A DNA stretch of 24,522 bases from Sulfurovum sp. (GTDB taxonomy: Bacteria; Campylobacterota; Campylobacteria; Campylobacterales; Sulfurovaceae), in NCBI GenBank assembly GCA_027029065.1, contig JALVGO010000234.1:1-24522 (forward strand), given 5' to 3'. The notes beneath the pieces were generated by a model. That model made no database searches. It saw only the letters and a program-made list of their open reading frames with translations, and was not told where the DNA came from. Shown piece by piece: positions 23,699 to 24,522 of the stretch (the stretch's first letter is position 1; each line of letters begins with the position of its first letter). Made by a program: the position numbers and the translations under genes.

Positions 23699-24522
23699 TG
23701 GGTGTGACTGTGCCTGAAGGGTATAAGCAGACTAAGGTTGGGGTGATTCCTGAGGAGTGGAAGGTTGTACGGTTGGGGGATGTTTTTGAAAAGTCATTTT
23801 ATGGTACATCGAAACCAACTTCCGGTAAAGGAAAGTACCCTGTTTTAAGAATGGGAAATATGCAAGATGGCTTTTTGGTGTATGATGATTTGGTATATAT
23901 TGATCTTGATGAAAAAGATTTTAAAAAGTTGCGATTACAAGAGGGGGATATCCTTTTAAACAGAACAAACAGCTATGATTTAGTTGGTAAAATATCATTA
24001 TTTAATCGAAGTGAAAATTTTATAACAGCCTCTTACATAGTTGCCTATCGACCTAATTTAAAGAAAATGTGTCCTGTTTTCATTAATAATCTTTTAAATA
24101 CAAGTTATTTTCAAGATCGAATAAAAGCCATTGCAACAAAAGGCGTAAGTCAGGCTAATATTAACCCAACATCATTTAAAACTGTTATTAAAATCCCTTT
24201 TCCACCCCTAAAAGAACAACAAAAAATAGCTCAAATCCTCACCACTTGGGACAAAGCCATCGAAAAGCTCGAAGCACTCATCACCGCCAAAGAGCAACTC
24301 AAAAAAGGGTTGATGCAGAAGCTTTTGAGTGGGGAGGTTCGCTTCGGGGCAGCGACTTTAGTCGCTGAAGAGAACGCGACTGAAGTCGCGACCCCGGAGT
24401 GGGAAGAGGTTAGGTTGGGGGATATTGCAAAAATAACAACAGGCAATTCTAATCGTGAAGATTCTACAGAAGAGGGTGGAGATTATACTTTTTTTGATAG
24501 ATCTGAAGATATCAGAACAAGT
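23698..24522 (+). CDS. hsdS: second type I restriction specificity subunit, cut by the window end
   Basis: An open frame of 275 codons reaches the right edge without a stop. It starts MGVTVPEGYKQTKVGVIPEEW (ATG overlapping the RhuM TGA). TRD1 spans about residues 22-170 (VVRLGDVFEKSFYG to IPFPPLKEQQKIAQIL), and the central conserved helix is WDKAIEKLEALITAKEQLKK with GLMQKLLSGEVRF. TRD2 begins again with EWEEVRLGDIAKI (around residue 235). The linker carries an extra stretch, GAATLVAEENATEVATP, encoded by a palindromic repeat. TRD1 is far more AT-rich than the flanks. Together with HsdM it should give a two-part recognition sequence. hsdR is not visible. Confidence 0.9.
   Translation, partial: MGVTVPEGYKQTKVGVIPEEWKVVRLGDVFEKSFYGTSKPTSGKGKYPVLRMGNMQDGFLVYDDLVYIDLDEKDFKKLRLQEGDILLNRTNSYDLVGKISLFNRSENFITASYIVAYRPNLKKMCPVFINNLLNTSYFQDRIKAIATKGVSQANINPTSFKTVIKIPFPPLKEQQKIAQILTTWDKAIEKLEALITAKEQLKKGLMQKLLSGEVRFGAATLVAEENATEVATPEWEEVRLGDIAKITTGNSNREDSTEEGGDYTFFDRSEDIRTS
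24345..24396. repeat. 52-bp palindromic repeat inside the hsdS linker
   Basis: Two nested near-palindromes, AGCGACTTTAGTCGCT (24351-24366) and CGCGACTGAAGTCGCG (24375-24390), lie within outer arms CGGGG (24345-24349) and CCCCG (24392-24396). The whole forms one imperfect inverted repeat. It is translated in frame as part of the linker of hsdS. Confidence 0.75.

Overview
The window looks like chromosomal DNA of a Campylobacterota (epsilonproteobacterial) bacterium, most likely a Sulfurovum- or Sulfurimonas-like sulfur/hydrogen oxidiser. The grounds are protein character (a ccoNOQP operon followed by a DUF4006-type protein and a FixH-like protein, DUF507 beside carA, an AddAB-type repair pair) and gene order. 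From memory, purA / DUF507 / carA / ccoNOQP and accessories / addB / addA / rplM / rpsI run in the same order as Campylobacter jejuni Cj1498c to Cj1479c; this was not checked against a database. The genus is inference.

Layout. 1-614: 3' part of a HExxH zinc-peptidase-like gene. 691-1641: a MntA/HepT (nucleotidyltransferase/HEPN) toxin-antitoxin pair with its own promoter. 1704-4979: a tightly overlapping operon of a class V aminotransferase, hisZ and purA. 5022-7888: DUF507 protein, carA and ddl; carA is flanked by two short heptamer-repeat arrays of opposite orientation, and a perfect 22-bp palindrome follows the DUF507 gene. 7888-8114: terminator, then a regulatory region with two GTTAA-N7-TTAAC inverted repeats. 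8115-12918: cbb3-type cytochrome c oxidase operon (ccoN, O, Q, P), a DUF4006-like protein, a 33-residue membrane ORF, a TPM-like membrane protein and a FixH/CcoH-like protein, closed by a REP-like hairpin that includes the stop codon. 12996-13439 (minus): a small membrane-anchored CxxCH haem-binding protein. 13562-19359: addB and addA separated by an antitoxin/PIN-toxin pair. 19393-20337: rplM-rpsI with promoter and a good intrinsic terminator. 20608-24522: a type I restriction-modification locus with a single-TRD HsdS, HsdM, a RhuM-family protein and a second, larger HsdS that runs off the window; no hsdR is visible.

How it works together. The backbone is housekeeping: purine, pyrimidine/arginine, histidine and peptidoglycan synthesis, microaerobic respiration, double-strand-break repair and ribosomal proteins. 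Into it are set accessory modules: two toxin-antitoxin pairs and a restriction locus. The points most worth a second look are the PIN toxin pair wedged between addB and addA with a stop/start overlap into addA, the paired operators in front of ccoN, a probable leaderless addB transcript, the two-HsdS/RhuM arrangement, and a 52-bp palindromic repeat lodged in frame in the linker of the second hsdS. I saw no CRISPR array, tRNA, rRNA or transposase gene.
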